From positions 11,504,649 to 11,568,648 of the forward strand of contig NW_025062477.1 of the NCBI RefSeq assembly GCF_000002995.4: a DNA stretch of 64,000 nucleotides, read 5' to 3'. This document shows positions 52,230 through 64,000 of the stretch, in pieces; positions within the stretch are counted from its first letter, which is position 1; the number at the start of each line of letters is the position of its first letter. The position numbers were made by a program, and so were the translations under genes. Below the pieces are notes generated by a model. That model saw only the letters and a program-made list of their open reading frames with translations, had not been told where the DNA came from and made no database searches. The stretch comes from Brugia malayi (lineage: Eukaryota; Nematoda; Chromadorea; Rhabditida; Onchocercidae).

Positions 52230-53288
52230 ATTAAATTGAAATATCATCTCAAACTCTCTTATCCATTATTCTAGGAGATGAAAGACTAATTATAAGTTCC
52301 TGAAATCAATTCTAAAAAGAAATTCAACGTTTTGCACAAATTTTTGATGGAAATTAAAATTTTTTTCCTGAAAAGTTTATTGACTTTGCTTAATATTTGT
52401 TCAATTTTTTTTTTGAAGAAAAAGCAAATATTATTATTCAAAAAAAAAAAAATAAAATAAAACAAAAATGACAGTTAATTGAATTTTAAATTAGCAGATT
52501 GAAATGAATAAAATTTAACAGTGCATAAAATTGCACAAAAATATAAACATTAAAATTTATTCAATAATAAACAGGTGTCGAAAAATTATAAAAACATGAA
52601 ATTTATTAGATTTTTGTCTTATTATAAAATAGTGAAGGGTAATGTTTAAATGGAATTCAGTAAGAAATGACATCAAGATTTCAAAGTTGTTTCATTAATG
52701 AATAAAATAATTCATCCAAAAATAAATTAAAAATAATTTTTAACTTTTTTCCAATGATTACAAAAATAGAAGGTAAAAAAAAGAGGCAAATTTGTTCACC
52801 TTTTTGTTTCAATTAGGAATTTAAGTAACATTTTAAACTTAGTAAAACCTAAATAGTTGTACCGGAAAATTTTATTGATAGTTTGGAAAAGGTACCAAAA
52901 AAGATTATGATAGAAGTAGATTTAGAGTAATGTAAATACTGATGCAAGTGACATGCGTGTATTGTATATCGTAACTTTTGGAATATTTATTGGTATTGAA
53001 ATATACTGTAGCTTACTATCACGTACATCTGAAAAGAGCAAATTACTTCATATTTTATGCCTTGTTTTGCATAATTTAAAAAAAAAAAAAAAACATATTT
53101 TTGCTACTATAATTCGATGAAAAAGAAAATACAGTACTCTATTTGATACGGTAGCTTGGTTACCGTATATCGATTACTGATTGCTGTTGTTATGTGTAAT
53201 ACAATTACTGTTAGAGTTGCAAACAATAACAAATGAAATGCAAGTATTTGCAATGCATGCATTTTGTTAATTTTAATTTGTATAACTC
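52230..53288. other. Spacer
   Basis: A/T-rich. The minus strand at 53259-53107 starts like a signal peptide (MHALQILAFHLLLFATLTVI), but the frame crosses the dispersed inverted-repeat motif at 53145-53168 and has no second exon, so it is not called. Confidence 0.4.
53126..53168. repeat. Second copy of the GATACGGTAGC inverted repeat
   Basis: ATACGGTA (53146-53153), spacer GCTTGGT, TACCGTAT (53161-53168). Bases 53126-53155 are the reverse complement of a sequence closely like 31377-31409. Confidence 0.6.
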
Positions 53289-53304
53289 TTGTACATGAGC
53301 ATAC

Positions 53305-53515
53305 ATGTTTTGTCATTATTGTTGTCATTGCTGTTGTCGTTATTACTCTTATTATCAGTGTTATTGTCGTTTGTTATCATAGTTGTTGTCATTCCTGTCA
53401 CTACTATTGTTATTATTGTTGGTATTAGTTTTATTGTTGCTGTTGCTATTGTTCTCTGTCGTTATTGTTGTCGTTGTTATTGATGCTATTGTTGTCCCAA
53501 TTGTTGTTATTGGCA
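53305..53515. repeat. Imperfect (GTT/ATT)n array
   Basis: Trinucleotide-rich TTGTTATTGTTGTC-type repeat. The plus-strand open frame over it is a Leu/Val repeat translation. Confidence 0.9.
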
Positions 53516-53576
53516 ACTAACTAACTAATAAACTAACTAATTAATAACTAATTAAAACTAATTAATTACTAGCAAA

Positions 53577-53630
53577 GTGCGGTTAGATCTCATATAAGGT
53601 GACAGCCTCTAACTATAGCTATACCCGCAC
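53577..53630. other. G+C-richer imperfect hairpin
   Basis: GTGCGG at 53577-53582 pairs with CCGCAC at 53625-53630, and TTAGA (53583-53587) pairs with TCTAA (53608-53612). The intervening bases can form a smaller stem. Not a tRNA: no anticodon loop or T arm fits. Role unknown. Confidence 0.4.
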
Positions 53631-54030
53631 ACATTATAATAACATTAGCATTTCATCGTTACTTGATGAGCACTACTGTAAATTTTAATAATACCGTACT
53701 ATCAATTAGCATACAGCAAATACAAATATTATTTAGCAATTGATAAAAATTATTTATAATCTGATTTGATGCAATACTTTTTGCAATGATATAAGTCATT
53801 TTTTCATTTCATGAAAAAAAGAAAAATTTGTTTATTTCGAGTTTTTTTGCCTTCTAGCAGAAGTAAATTTTTACAATTTTTGAAGTCAATAAATTAAATT
53901 GAATTTCCAGTTCTTTCTGCACTAAAAATTATGCTTTATCGGTTTTTTTTTTTTTTTAATGCAGAAATCAAATAGTGAATAACTGAATTTAGAAAAGATG
54001 AAAGATGTGAAAGCAAAAGAGAAAACTTAC

Positions 54031-54099
54031 AATGGTAATTTTGTAAATGCCAGAAAAAAGGCCTAATTTGCTGATGCCAAAATTCAAGAAATATAACAT
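54031..54099 (-). CDS. Possible first exon of an unidentified gene
   Basis: ATG at 54099 on the minus strand, reading MLYFLNFGISKLGLFSGIYK, then a consensus donor ATT|GTAAGT at 54030. 23 codons, phase 0. It has the look of a membrane protein start, and its place upstream of the transporter raises the thought of a paralogue. No downstream exon in phase was found before 49.4 kb, so this is weak. Confidence 0.2.
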
Positions 54100-54668
54100 T
54101 TTAATATTATACTATCACATTTCATGGAAAATTTAGTAAAGCTGAAATTAGAAAAATACACCTTCTTCCTTTTTTTTGCTTAACAATTAATCAATGTATT
54201 ATTTTTTAATATTTTTATTTTTTGAATTAAATTAAATTTGGAATGCGAAAGAAAAAACTTTTCATTTTTGTTTGTAAACAATTTCTTACAAATAAAAGAA
54301 TAATAAGTTCAAATTTACTAATTTTTATTTAGCATATTCATCTGCTTTAATGATCAACAGATATAAGATAAAATAAAAGTGTACATTTTCCATATAAAAT
54401 TGATAAAATACTGATAGTAAATTTTGCATAGAAAGGAAGTAAAAATTTTGTGCGGAAATAATTTTTAAAGTAAACACTATGAAACTAACAATACAATTAA
54501 TAATTGAGATGTAATTAGAAATTTAATAGCTTTTTAATTTATATGTCTATAGCAGTGTATGAAATGCAATGTTTTGGTTCAATTATTGTCAAACTTTTTT
54601 TATCATATGATAAGATAAATATGACTATCATAACTAGTAATATGCTACCTTTACTTAATTGTACTTAA

Positions 54669-54836
54669 CATTAATTTAACTTTTGATTAATATTAGCATA
54701 ATATATTACTTCTATTTAAAATAAACAATAGGAATCTTGAAATGAATAAACATTAGCTTAACTTTTGAATAATATTAGCATAATAATATATTACTTTTTA
54801 TTTAACATAAACAATAAGAATCTCGAAATGAATGAA
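54669..54836. repeat. ~82-bp tandem duplication, two copies
   Basis: Copies at about 54669-54750 and 54751-54836 share TTAACTTTTG, ATATTAGCATAATA, ATAAACAATA and ATGAAATGAATRAA-type blocks, at roughly 88 percent identity by eye. Confidence 0.75.
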
Positions 54837-57184
54837 ATATTGACAAAATACTCATTGCGAATAATATGATTTGACAGCAAATAGTGTTATTTGACAAGTA
54901 AGCATTAATAAGATAGGAGTGATAAATTAGATATCGATTGCAATAATCTTATTGATAGATTTCAATCAAATGTAATAAAGCATCGACAAATACGAATATT
55001 GCAAGTACAAATTTATAAAATATTGCATAGAGCAAGGATTTTTAATCTCTTACATCTATCATTCATCTGTGATACATTTAGAAATTTAATTAAAATAACA
55101 ATTTTATTAGCACATATTTAAAATATATCCTAAATAAAAATATTCTTAAATATACTGCTGAAAGGAAAAAAGTTTCAATATTTATGTAAAGTATATAATA
55201 TAAAATATATTTATGCAAAATATATAATACTTATGTGATATAATTTATGTTAAATATATAATAAAAAAAAAAAAAAAATAAAAATTAAATATAATTCTTT
55301 CATACGTAATTAATTAATGAGTTTATATCATTGTTATAACTTTTTTTTTTCTTTTTTAAAGAAATTTTTATTAATATTCGGTTTGCTTTCGTATTTAAAA
55401 TGTTTTCCCTTTTTTTTACACACTAATTTTTTTTTTACAATTAAAATAATTCGCTATTTGCTGTTAAAAGTTTATGACGTGAAAGCGTAAAATAAATTAC
55501 GTTAAAGGCGAATAAAGATTAGCATTCCAATATGTTAAGTAATAGTTGTTGTTGTTGTTGTTGTACGTGCAACTGTTTTTGATTTATTTTCATACATCAT
55601 TGCAAGTGTTGTTGATGCTGATTGTCACTCCTATAATTTCTTAAAAATTTATTTATAAATCATAAAATTTTTTAATTCATTTAAAATTTCGTAAAATATT
55701 TAAATTTTAAGAGAAATATAAGTGAAGTAAACATTTTAGTTAATATGATGTAGTTGTGGTTTAGAGTGAAATTTTTTATTTTTGTAAATTTTTCAAATAT
55801 CTAAATTTATAAAAGATTTTTTAGTTGTAAAATAGCAATGTATTTTGCACTTTTTTTAATCATTATTAAATAATTAGTTATTAATTTAATTATTGCTAAT
55901 AAGAAAATTAGGAATAAATAGCACTCATATTGTATTAGTATTTTAGAGGTACTTAAAAAGTATTTTTTTTTAAAATACTTATTCTCATATTATTTTCTGC
56001 TTTTTTCTTGTATTTTTTGATGAAATGCATAAGAATTTAATTATTAATTAATTTGTCAATAAATTGCTATGCCGATTTCTTATAAATACAATACCCAATT
56101 TTGAAATTATTAAATTTTATTTCCACATCAACAAATATTGAAATTAATTGAATTTGAAAAAAATTTTTGCTTGGCGCTAACAAAATTTTCTTCCATTTAA
56201 AAATCAAATTCTTAAAAGCAAAATTTTTAATGAATTTCAAATAGATAAAATATTAAAAATTTCCAAGGAAAGATAAATTTAGTGGTAGGAAAATATATTC
56301 TTAAACTAAATTAATGCGCTAATATCAATAATTCTTTTAAGAAGACAATAACTTTTGCGATATAATTTCTTAATCAAATTTCTTATCATTTATCATATCA
56401 CCATTAATCAATTTTATTTCCCCGTGCAAATTTATCTTTATTTTTAATGCATTCTTTATATAAGTGCACTAAATAGTATAATTAATCTGTGTTAATCAAT
56501 ATAATCAATAGTAGTGATATCAATCATAGAATTCAATTCTCGATGTTTTTTTTTCTAATTCTCAAAATTTCAATTTTTTAACAAATTCCAATTCTCAAAT
56601 TTCCAAATTTCAAATTCATCTATGCTACCAATTATTCTATTCTTTATGCATACTTTATTAATATAATTTATTTATAAAAATTAACACAATCAATAATTGC
56701 TACAGTAATCACACCAATTATAAAATTTAATTCTCAGTTACTAATTCTGTAACATTTCTTCTTCATATTGTAATATTATATTTCTATTTTGCATTTCTAA
56801 TTTTATATTTTTATTATAATTTTATATTTCAGTTTTAACCTTAACAATTTTATAAAATATTATTGATATTTTAATTAATACAAGGATCATAAGTGCATGA
56901 AAAGCATGAAAAAATGAAAGTATCACACATAATAGTAAATACTAGAAATTGTGCTTTAAAATATTTCAGGTATGTTACAAATAAAAATTCGTTGATATAT
57001 GAGATATTTGTCACAAAATACAATTAATGTCACAAATGTCACATATATTTAAAATACCTGGCAGTTATTATAAATAATAAAATTATATGACATGCATGCA
57101 TATTTGGTATACTTTACTCTTTGCAATTGATAAAATTTTTTCTTTTTTGGGATTCGTTATGATCAATATTAACTTCTTTGTGAG

Positions 57185-57242
57185 TTGAAATTTGTTTACT
57201 GTAAATGACATATTTGAAATTTGTTTACTGTAAATGACATAT
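57185..57242. repeat. 29-bp perfect tandem duplication
   Basis: TTGAAATTTGTTTACTGTAA at 57185 recurs at 57214, the whole 29-bp period being repeated. Confidence 0.9.
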
Positions 57243-59315
57243 TTGAAGTTTGTTAATTTGTTCAATAATAAAATTTACAAGTGCAAATAGAAAAAAGTCT
57301 TTAAAAATATTATGAAAAAAAAAAAAAAACGAAGTATAAAAATTAAAGTTATAAATTATTTAATTATTTGCTATCAAATTGAGACAAAATAAAATTTATC
57401 CATTTTATTTGTTTATTTACCTTTTTTTTTTTTGAATCTTTCTCATTTTTTCTTTAACACTCGTCGTTTTTGTTAATTTTTGTCAATTAATGATTAATTT
57501 ATACATATAAGAATACAAAACAGAAGAGAATATCGATCAAAACTAATTAGAATTTTAAATTATTTCAAATTTTTTAATTTTATGATTTTGAATATTATTT
57601 TAATAAATATTTTAAAATGTTACAAAAACATAAAAAATCGAATTTTTGCTTATTTTTTTTTGAAAAGTTAATACATGACTTTTACTTCATTTTTTTTTTG
57701 AAAACTTTTGAAAAATCAATGGTGTGACAAATTGACTGATTTCTGATTACTATTTAAGTGATCACTTATCAGTGTAATGTTAGATTTAATAAATCAATTT
57801 ATACAATGGCTAAATTTTACTCCAAAAATGAAAATTAATATTAAAATAATAAAATTTTTGTGATGGAATTTTAATTGCTCATTAGTTCCTGCAAATAAAA
57901 CAAATAATAATTTTTATTTCCAGAAAAAAATAAAACGAATATTCCTATTAGAATTAAAAATTTCCATTTTTTAGAAAAAAAGATCGCGTATATTAATATG
58001 TTCTAACTTTTTATTGAAAAAAAACACAAAAAAAAAAAATTGAAAGAATCAAATTTTTTTCCTTCTATATAAAATGTTAATCAGAAATGATAACGAATAG
58101 ACATTCTGCTAAATGATAATTTTATATAAAAAATTGTTAGAAGATGAAATAAAACTTAATAAGATAATTAATGAGATTAATTGGAAATAAATATAATTTT
58201 TCAAATTTGATGAATAAAAAAAAATTTATAAATTACTACAATAAAAAGTTTAAATGTAAACTATTATTTGCTTTTTTTTCTTTCTCATTTGCTCAACTAT
58301 CATTCAATAAAATAAATAAAATTATTTTATTTCTTAAATTGTAAATTTAAATAATTTCATGAAATTTTAAAAAGAGCAAAAAATATAATTTAGAAAAAGA
58401 AAAAAATGTTTTGAATTTAAAAAAAAAGAAAAGCAATTACGAATTTTTTTCCATTTTGTAATGAGGAAAAATAATTTAGAAAAAAATTAGCAATTGTTTC
58501 ATTTTCTCTCTTTTTCCCTATCCATGGAAAACTTTTCAATTGTTTTTTTTTTTTTTTTTTTTTCAAATAAATTTTAATTTACAAAAAAAAAAAAGTCATT
58601 TTTTTACGTGAATGTTTGTATTAATAATATTTTAACGAAATAATTTAATAATTTTTTTTTTTTTTTGAGATAAATTTTCTATGTTTTTTAAAGACATTTT
58701 AATCATTTTTTATGTTTTTTTTTAGTAAAGAAAAGATTTGTGGAAAAATTTTTCTTTTTTTATGTCTAATTTATAAATATTTGCTTCTTTTTTCCTTTTT
58801 TTTTTCGTTTCCTTTTGCTCTTTCAATAAAAACTCAAAAATATGAAAAGTTTTTTTTTTTTTTTTTTTTTTTATATATTTTCCATTTTATTTTATTTTTT
58901 TTTTTTTGATTGGTTTAAAGATTAAGAAAGGATATTTTCCATTTTATATTGCCAAAAAGTAAAAAAGATTGCTTGAAAATGACAGGGGATGATGGTTTGA
59001 GATAAATTATGTAAGAGAAGAATGAAAGGAGGGAGAGGGAGAGAGAGAGAGGGAGAGAGAAAGGGAAAAAGAAAGCAGAGTAAAGAGAAGAATATGCTTC
59101 ATTGCAAAATTTTCTTTCTTATCTGTTTGAATAACTCAATTTGCAAAATGCCTTTTTGCTTACGAAATATAAAGAAAACCATCATTTTTAAAAATATTCA
59201 TTCTATTCTTATATCTTTCTCTTCCACTCTCTCTCTCTCTTTCTTTTTTCAATGCTTCTTTTATCTTTCATGTAAAAATGTATATGGTAAATAGAGATTG
59301 ATTGGATGATCTTAT

Positions 59316-59850
59316 TGGCGCAAATGTTAAATTAAAATGACTCACGAATGCTTTTACTTACGTAAGTCACATTTCACTTTTATTATATTGTTGGCGCAAA
59401 TGTTAAGGTAAAATAACTTACGAATGCTTTTACTTACATTTCACTTTTATTATATTATTGGCGCAAATGTTAAGGTAAAATGATTTACGAATGCTTTTAC
59501 TTACATTTCACTTTTATTATATTATTGGCGCAAATGTTAAGGTAAAATGATTTACGAATGCTTTTACTTACATTTCACTTTTATTATATTATTGGCGCAA
59601 ATGTTAAGGTAAAATGACTTACGAATGCTTTTACTTACATTTCACTTTTATTATATTGTTGGCGCAAATGTTAAGGTAAAATGACTTACGAATGCTTTTA
59701 CTTACATTTCACTTTTATTATATTGTTGGCGCAAATGTTAAGGTAAAATGATTTACGAATGCTTTTACTTACATTTCACTTTTATTATATTATTGGCGCA
59801 AATATCAAAATAAAATGACTTAAGAATACTTTTACTTATGTTTCATTTTT
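59316..59850. repeat. 67-bp tandem array, eight copies
   Basis: Units begin TTGGCGCAAATGTTAAGGTA, with GGCG at 59317, 59393, 59460, 59527, 59594, 59661, 59728 and 59795. The period is exactly 67 except the first unit (76). The first carries a 9-bp insert that creates the 12-bp palindrome ACTTACGTAAGT (59356-59367). Internal units differ mainly by C/T in GACTTACG/GATTTACG and TATTG/TATTA. The last unit is degenerate after GGCGCAAAT. Non-coding. Confidence 0.95.
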
Positions 59851-62396
59851 ATCAAACAAAAAATTTTAATCTATTGATTCATAGAAATGTATATAATATA
59901 TTTTTTCTTTTGCATTTTTACTCTTTCTTAATTAATCATTTCAAAGAGAGAAGAAAACAAAAACAAAACAAAAAAAAAAAAAAAAAAAAAAAGAAAGCTT
60001 AATTAGCAAATGAAGTACAATCCATTAATTTTTAAAATGATATATAGTAAAGTTTTTTTTTTTTTAAAAAAAGAAGAAATTGTCAACTTTTCAAAATATT
60101 TTTTTTCCATTCTTTTTTTTTTATTTGTTGGTTAAATTACTTACTTTGACAAGCTGTTCATACGGAAAATTCAATATATTGGATTAAATGAATGAATGAA
60201 TAGATGGATGGATGGATGGATGGGTAGGATTGAATACAAATATTTATTTTTTTGACTGAATGCATCATTGGTACAAATTGTCACTTCAATTATATTTCTA
60301 ATTCAAAAAAAAAAAAAAGAACTATCTATTATTCCTTTAAAAGTTTGTTTACATTAGAAAATGGGTTTTGTAATATTTAGAAATATTATTTTAATCAAAA
60401 AAAAAAGAGAGCAATAAATTTTTATTTTTTTTTCTTAATTAATTGCTATTCTTTTCGTTTTTTCATTTATAGTATGCAATATTTAATTTTATTAGCATTT
60501 TATATAATTGATATTATTAAATTAATTGTTTTTCATTTTTATGCATTGTTTCTCTTTGTTCTGATGAATAAAATAAACTTAAATCTTCTATAGATAGAAT
60601 AAAATTTGAATAAGATTTTAAAATATAAAATTGAAATAATTTAATTAGAACTTTTATAAAAAAATTTTTAACAAAAATTCTATTATTATATTTTATTGTA
60701 CTTTTTTTATTTCATTGTGATTGCACTACGCTACTTTTTTTAAAATTTTTCTTTTATTTTTTTAAATTAACGAATTAATCAAACTAAATCAGAAAAATGT
60801 GCTCATTTTACTATTTTTTAGTGTATATTTTGTAGATCAAAATGAACTATAATTTTTTGATGACCTTTCCTGGCATCATAATTTATCATTTTCTAATTAT
60901 ATAATTATTCAATTTTTTTATTTGAATTTATATATATTCTTAATTTAATTATAAAGCAATTTTTTACTAATAGAATGTCATTTTCAAAGATTATACTTTT
61001 TATTTTTTTTTGAAAAAAGTAGAATTTTTTGCAGATTTGATCAGATTTTGTGTTTGTTTCATTCGATTTATCATTTTTTCTTTTTCAGAAAATTAATTAA
61101 TTAACTAATTTAAGAGTGAATGAATAAAATAAAATGTTAAGGGCAAATTTTTATTAAATAAAACATCGAAAAAGAAAAGATTCTCATTTCTTTTCAATTT
61201 AAATTTATATTAAATTATTATATTTGTAACATTCATTCAATGAGCAAAATTTAATTTTTCATATTCCAGAAATTTAGCTTTGCATAGAAATTTGCTTAGA
61301 GTTTTAAACTTCGTCGAATAATTGACTTCAAATGATAAATTGACATTGCTCAATTGTCATACGAATATGTGTATGTATGTATGTGTATGTGTGTATGTCG
61401 TTGTTAGCATTTAAATAATTATAGCTAAAACTATTTAAACTAATTCTAACAATTAATTTGTTTCCAAATATTATTTTTTTTGAGTATGTATTTATCTTTG
61501 AAAAAGAAAAACAAATTATTTTAATTAATAAATTCCATTATTTCATTTCATTTTATTTCATTTAATATAAATCATATTTACATTCTCAAATCTCTCTTAA
61601 ATTAAAGGCACTTATTATTATTCCAATCATTAAACTGAATTGTCAAAAGTTGTACGACAATAGATATAGACAGCAAGCAATAAGTCCCTTTGATAATTCT
61701 AAAATTTCATTTCACACTTAGATAATTGATCAAATTTAATCGTTATATCTATTATTTGTTGTTAAATTTTGCTACATATTCGTGAGAAATATTAAAGAAA
61801 ATTCAAAATTTTCAAAAAAAAAAAAAAAAACAAATAAACTGAATTTAAAAATTTCCAATCGCAAATAATTTTACTCATAGTTTTTTTTTTTTTTTTTTTC
61901 TTTTCTAAAAATAAAAAAAAATTAATTACTATTATTTTTACAGTTATTCAAAAATTAAAAATTTCTTCTATTATATTCATTTTTTTTTTAATGCTATACA
62001 CATATACTTTTAACTATTTAAAATTTAAAAAAAAATTTTAAACTTCTTTTATTATATTTATTAATATAATAAAAATGAATGTGAAATGATTGAAAAAAAA
62101 AAAAAAAAAAAAGTGTTATAAAAAAATTTGAGGTTAAAAAATGATAAAACAAAAATTCATCAAATGATTGATGTGATAAAAATTGCTCTATTCGAACAGA
62201 TAGATTAGATATTTAATGATAATACACACACATACCTCCCCATTTCATTTCAACCCATCAATTTATCTTTCCACTTATCATTCTTTCTTATCCCTGATGC
62301 TAGTTTGGATGTGAGAGTGTGAAGTGATATAATGGCTTGTAGCAATACAACGTCTGTTCCTCTCAACAAAATCTTCTTCTTTATATCTTTTCCAGT
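59851..62396. other. Spacer with small microsatellites
   Basis: ATGA then ATGG repeats at about 60188-60223 and a GTAT/GTGT run at about 61368-61398. An open but start-less plus-strand frame at about 61565-61720 (DNRYRQQAISPFDNSKISF) has no proper acceptor and is not called. Confidence 0.5.
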
Positions 62397-62720
62397 TCTA
62401 TTATTATTATCATTTATTATTATTGTTATTATTATTATTCTTATCATTACTATCATCATTTATTATCATTACTATTGTTATTATTACTGTTATCATTACT
62501 ATTGTTATTATTACTATTATCATTATTATTTGTTATTATTACTATTATAAACATTTATTATCATACTATTGTTATTAATACTATTATCTCTATTATTATT
62601 GATATTATTTATTATAACAATTATTATTATCATTATTGTTGTTCTTATTATTGTTATTATTACTATATTGTTAATATTATTATTACCCTTGTTGTTATTA
62701 TCACTGTTATCACCATATAG
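62397..62720. repeat. Imperfect (ATT/GTT)n array
   Basis: About 320 bases of interrupted ATT, GTT and ATC triplets. Three overlapping plus-strand open frames here are Leu/Ile/Tyr repeat translations, not genes. Confidence 0.9.
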
Positions 62721-64000
62721 GATAAATGATTATTATTATTGTTATCAAGATAAATGTTTATTATTGTTACTAACAATAATATTATTATAAAGTAGTAGTA
62801 TCATTGTTATCAATCCTATCAATTAGCATTTTTATTTATTATAAAATCAACAAGAAAAATATTGTTAAAAATTTTCTCTTTATGCGAATTTACATAGCGA
62901 AAAAAAAATGTCATTATTGTTTTTGTCGATTAAAATTATCATTTATCATTCGATCAGTAATAAAAATATTGTTGAAATTTTTTTATTTTTATAATTACAT
63001 CATCTTACAAAAAAAAAAAAAAAAAGAAAGATAATTATTTTATTTTTTTTTATATTTGTTTAATACATTCATTTTAATTTATTATTTTGCATTTCTAAAA
63101 ACATTATTTATTCTTTTTAAGTTTTAATTATTCAAAAAATTTGTTCCAATTTCTAATTTCTTTTTCTTTTTAATAAATCATTTTAGTTTTTTTCTTCATT
63201 TCTGTTGCTATTACTTTACATAAATTAATAATTTATTGAATTTAATAAATGTCATCTAATTTTTGTAATACATTTAATTATTTCATCAAATCTGCTAATA
63301 ACTATTTATAGAATTAAATTGTAAATTATTCCTTCACTAATTAATTTACTCATCATTAGGCCTTTTTTTATATAATTAATGCCTCGTCGTTTACTCGCAA
63401 CTAAAATTACTTAACAATGTCAAAAAAAAAAGGAAACCTTTTTTAAATATAATAAATATTTTTTAAATATATTAAATATTTTATATTTAATTTTGTGATT
63501 CAAAAAAAAAAGACTATCATTCATTTAATAGTTTTCAAGAAATTTTGTAGATTAAATGAATTTTCCTTCTCAATAATTTCATTTTTTCATCAAAAAAAAA
63601 GGAAAAAAAAATTTTTTCGGTAAAAATGAAAAAAAAAAAGTTTTTTTTTTCGTTCAGTTTTGTTTGCTTATTATTATGCATTCCAAAGTTTACACTGTTG
63701 TAAAATTTTTTCTTCCTTTTGTTTTTTGTTCACATTTCCACAATTTTCGATCATATTTCTTCCAATCTTTTGAGATGCAATTCGATTATCATTCATAATT
63801 TTGAGGTGAAATTTTTGAAATTCATTAAAATTTAATAAAATTAAGCAATTTCAGATTTCTTTTCACTTTTTTTTGGCTTAAGTTAACAAAAAAAAAAAAA
63901 GGAAAAAAGTTGTTTGAAAGTTATGAAAATTACTTTTCTTTCTAACTATATTAATTAGTTTTTTTTTTTTTTTTTGTTAAAATAATACAAAATTTTCAAA
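62721..64000. other. A/T-rich spacer, no gene seen
   Basis: Homopolymer-rich (for example 63009-63025, 63961-63975). Nothing recognised to the window end. Confidence 0.6.

Larger units (their letters stand above)
54100..59315. other. A/T-rich spacer with small duplications
   Basis: No gene supported. Contains a (GTT)6 run at 55545-55563, the tandem duplications listed separately, and GA/CT tracts at 59028-59062 and 59226-59241. A short open frame at 56914-57033 (MKVSHIIVNTRNCALKYF onward) has an internal TTTCAG but no supporting exons. Confidence 0.5.

Noticed and set aside
53107..53259. Minus-strand signal-peptide-like start at 53259
   Set aside because: Crosses a dispersed inverted-repeat motif and has no in-phase partner exon; likely chance.
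53289..53483. Leu/Val-rich plus-strand open frame resembling membrane segments
   Set aside because: Translation of the GTT/ATT array.
53577..53630. tRNA or mitochondrial-type tRNA
   Set aside because: Only a 6-bp outer stem fits; no anticodon stem-loop in the right place.
59316..59850. CRISPR array
   Set aside because: Units are contiguous and homogeneous with no unique spacers; the genome is eukaryotic.
61565..61720. 51-codon start-less plus-strand frame
   Set aside because: No usable splice acceptor and no neighbour exon; expected by chance at this window size.
62332..62790. Three overlapping plus-strand open frames rich in Leu/Ile/Tyr
   Set aside because: Translations of the ATT/GTT array in successive frames.

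Overview
Overall. This window is eukaryotic, and metazoan by its gene content. It is extremely A+T rich, with homopolymer A/T runs of 10-25 bases every few hundred bases in introns and spacers. Protein-coding sequence is split into short exons (27-225 nt) by introns with GT donors and TTTCAG/TTTAG/TATAG-type acceptors. That intron style, an acceptor-like CAG just upstream of two start codons (compatible with spliced-leader trans-splicing), and small secreted gene families in tandem all suggest a nematode, perhaps a spirurid/filarial one. The species assignment is inference. Nothing prokaryotic, no rRNA or tRNA gene and no CRISPR array was seen.

Layout. 1-3.6 kb: spacer with one low-confidence plus-strand exon chain. 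3.6-9.7 kb: a tandem segmental duplication carrying three intact three-exon genes for 87-89-residue secreted proteins of no family I recognise, plus a truncated fourth copy, all on the minus strand. 10.3-11.9 kb: two exon-like islands of unresolved strand and frame. 14.2 kb: a 38/39-bp satellite array. 15.4-20.7 kb: a complete nine-exon F-box gene (511 residues, minus strand). 20.7-40.8 kb: a repeat-rich, gene-poor stretch with one candidate plus-strand gene remnant at 28.3-28.8 kb that faintly resembles Mediator subunit 18, a 192-bp inverted-repeat element at 38.3 kb, and many GA/CT and ATT microsatellites. 40.9-49.4 kb: a complete 13-exon SLC22-type organic ion transporter (582 residues, minus strand). 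49.4-64 kb: mostly spacer with low-confidence exon chains (50.6-52.2 kb, 54.0 kb), a 67-bp tandem array at 59.3-59.85 kb, and several smaller duplications.

How the parts relate. The F-box gene (probable substrate adaptor for SCF ubiquitin ligases) and the transporter are unrelated housekeeping/physiological genes about 20 kb apart. The tandem secreted family is the most distinctive content: the signal peptide and the last 91 nt of the coding sequence are conserved while the mature N-terminus varies in length and composition, a pattern typical of fast-evolving exported proteins. Exon coordinates for the confident genes were built by hand, with reading phase checked across every intron.
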